38,727 bases of DNA from Candidatus Woesearchaeota archaeon (GTDB lineage: Archaea > Nanobdellota > Nanobdellia > Woesearchaeales > GW2011-AR9): NCBI GenBank assembly GCA_016214025.1, contig JACRPH010000018.1, positions 1-38,727 on the forward strand. Reading direction: 5' to 3'. Within the stretch, counting starts at the first letter, position 1. Every line of letters begins with the position of its first letter. The position numbers and the translations under genes were made by a program. The notes under the pieces were generated by a model. That model saw nothing but the letters and a program-made list of their open reading frames with translations. It searched no databases and was not told the origin of the DNA. Positions 37,701 through 38,727 of this stretch are shown piece by piece.

Positions 37701-38727
37701 TCATCCAAACATCTCCGGTTTCTGGGTATGTATCGGAATCAATTCTTTAGGTGCAATTTCTTTTATCATGGCTCTAATTTCTTTTCCAGATGCGTGTCCG
37801 GAAGCGTGAGCAGAATATTCTCTGATGTTAAAATGCTTCAGCCAATTCTTCTTTCTTTCATCATCTAATTCCATTTCATCACAGAATGGCTCACAAGAAG
37901 ATTTAATCCAGATAGCATCTTTGGGCTTGATGTCCAAAAGCTGGTTAACTTCAAACATATTCATGGAAACAACGTATTTGTTAGGGTTTTTCTGCAATTC
38001 TGAATAAGTTATGGTGTTTTTACGATTAATGTAAGCTTGCTCCCATTTTTCATAATCTTGTTCTACCTGCCTGCAATCTGCCCCCTCTTTGCAGATTAGC
38101 CCCCAGCTTTTCTTTGAAATGAGAATTTTTACCTCATCTAGCTTGAAGGTGCAATATTCTTGTAAAGCTTCAATTAAATAAGCTAGCTTTAACGTAACCA
38201 CAAACTCTCGCTTATTGGCTTTAGCTGCATTATAAACTGAAATTACTCGGTCTAAGTCTCTGATGGGATGTTCTACAAAAGCCAAGCCTTTAGCTTCTTT
38301 GATGAACTTAGAAATTTGTTCTTTAACTTCGGCTTCAGTAACAGAAGTCTCTTGGTCTATTCTGGTTCCTTCGCACAATAGCCATTTAGGCTTAGCGGCT
38401 TTGGCTTTCTTGACAAATTCTTGGGTTAAGTTAGAGTTATATCCATGAAATCTTAAATCTCCGGTGTAAACTAAGTTGCCTTCGTCGCTGTAAATTATGA
38501 ACGCGCAGGCTCCGGGAAGAGAATGGTCTACCGGAAGTATCTCTATTTCCAAGTCTTTGATTTTGTATTTCTTATTTGGTTCAGTGATTATAATTTCGTA
38601 TTTCCATTCCGGTCTATGACCGGTGGCGTAAAATTCTTGTAGTTTAACGTATTTCTAAAGAAAGAAGACAAGAAACAAAAGCCATTAGGCCCTTGTTTTC
38701 CTGTAAACAAGCCTTGTTTAGCGGTAG
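37701..38727 (-). CDS. RNase J/CPSF-like metallo-beta-lactamase protein, partial, frameshifted
   Basis: The frame covers the C-terminal half of an MBL-fold RNA-processing enzyme: ILPVDHSLPGACAFIIYSDE, LVYTGDLRFHG (metal-site Asp), the beta-CASP region and the terminal EYSAHASGHASGKEI with PIHTQKPEMF. The frame is open back to about 38652 (EFYATGHRPEW) and then hits a stop. The expected upstream sequence continues in another frame to the window edge; removing one A at the A3 run (coding sense, 38652-38654) joins them. The HxHxDH metal motif lies outside the window. The role is probably 5'-end RNA decay or processing. Confidence 0.75.

Noticed and set aside
1-38727. CRISPR array
   Set aside because: No series of regularly spaced identical repeats was found; the repeats present are pairs with gene-related positions.

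Overview
The window is archaeal. It carries a spliceosome-free but intron-bearing tRNA-Thr, transcription factor TFS, a Bud32-type KEOPS kinase, an archaeal/ER-type signal peptidase, a MinD-like ATPase, AbrB/PIN and HEPN/MNT toxin-antitoxin pairs, and many genes that begin 22-30 nt after a TATA-like box, as leaderless archaeal genes do. Small genes, AT-rich DNA, many unrecognised proteins, and surface proteins with a Gly-Lys-Ala motif after the N-terminal membrane segment suggest a DPANN archaeon (Woesearchaeota/Pacearchaeota-like). That placement is inference; there is no rRNA gene here.

Layout. 1-0.5 kb: start of an AAA_14/DUF4143 ATPase behind a double operator. 0.6-0.8 kb: tRNA-Thr(GGT) and tRNA-Pro(CGG). 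0.8-4.3 kb: FmrO/Rmt-like methyltransferase, membrane protein, signal peptidase, TFS operon, and a 28-codon small ORF. 4.4-7.8 kb: thymidylate module (tmk, a duplicated-domain ThyX, and a kinase-dCMP deaminase fusion). 7.8-9.9 kb: VapBC, DUF167, PurC-like. 9.9-22.4 kb: accessory region on the minus strand. It holds surface proteins with cohesin-like and dockerin-like parts, tiny single-TM proteins (three of exactly 38 codons), two HepT-MntA pairs plus a lone MNT protein, an AbiEi/AbiEii-like pair, one complete and two broken DUF4143 ATPases, hairpins and duplicated leaders. 22.5-27.2 kb: bud32, four unrecognised genes and a U32 protein. 27.2-30.2 kb: decayed IS1634-like element that cuts off a surface lipoprotein. 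30.3-32.6 kb: small wHTH, PIN-like and unrecognised genes. 32.6-36.7 kb: MinD-like ATPase with membrane partner, AsnA, helical proteins, and two copies of a structured RNA element. 36.9-38.7 kb: transposase zinc-ribbon remnant, HTH-CBS regulator and an RNase J/CPSF-like MBL protein that runs off the window.

How the genes work together. The thymidylate genes give dCMP to dUMP (deaminase), dUMP to dTMP (ThyX) and dTMP to dTDP (Tmk). The surface island combines secreted cohesin-like and dockerin-like modules with small membrane peptides and is laced with toxin-antitoxin genes. Its genes are repeatedly broken by one-base frame changes and insertions, so it is a fast-evolving locus.

Most notable is a pair of about 115-125 nt RNA-like elements. 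Each lies 23-25 nt upstream of a minus-strand start codon (minD-like and an unknown helical protein). They share an identical 29-nt core that can form either of two exclusive hairpins, inside stems that differ by compensatory changes.
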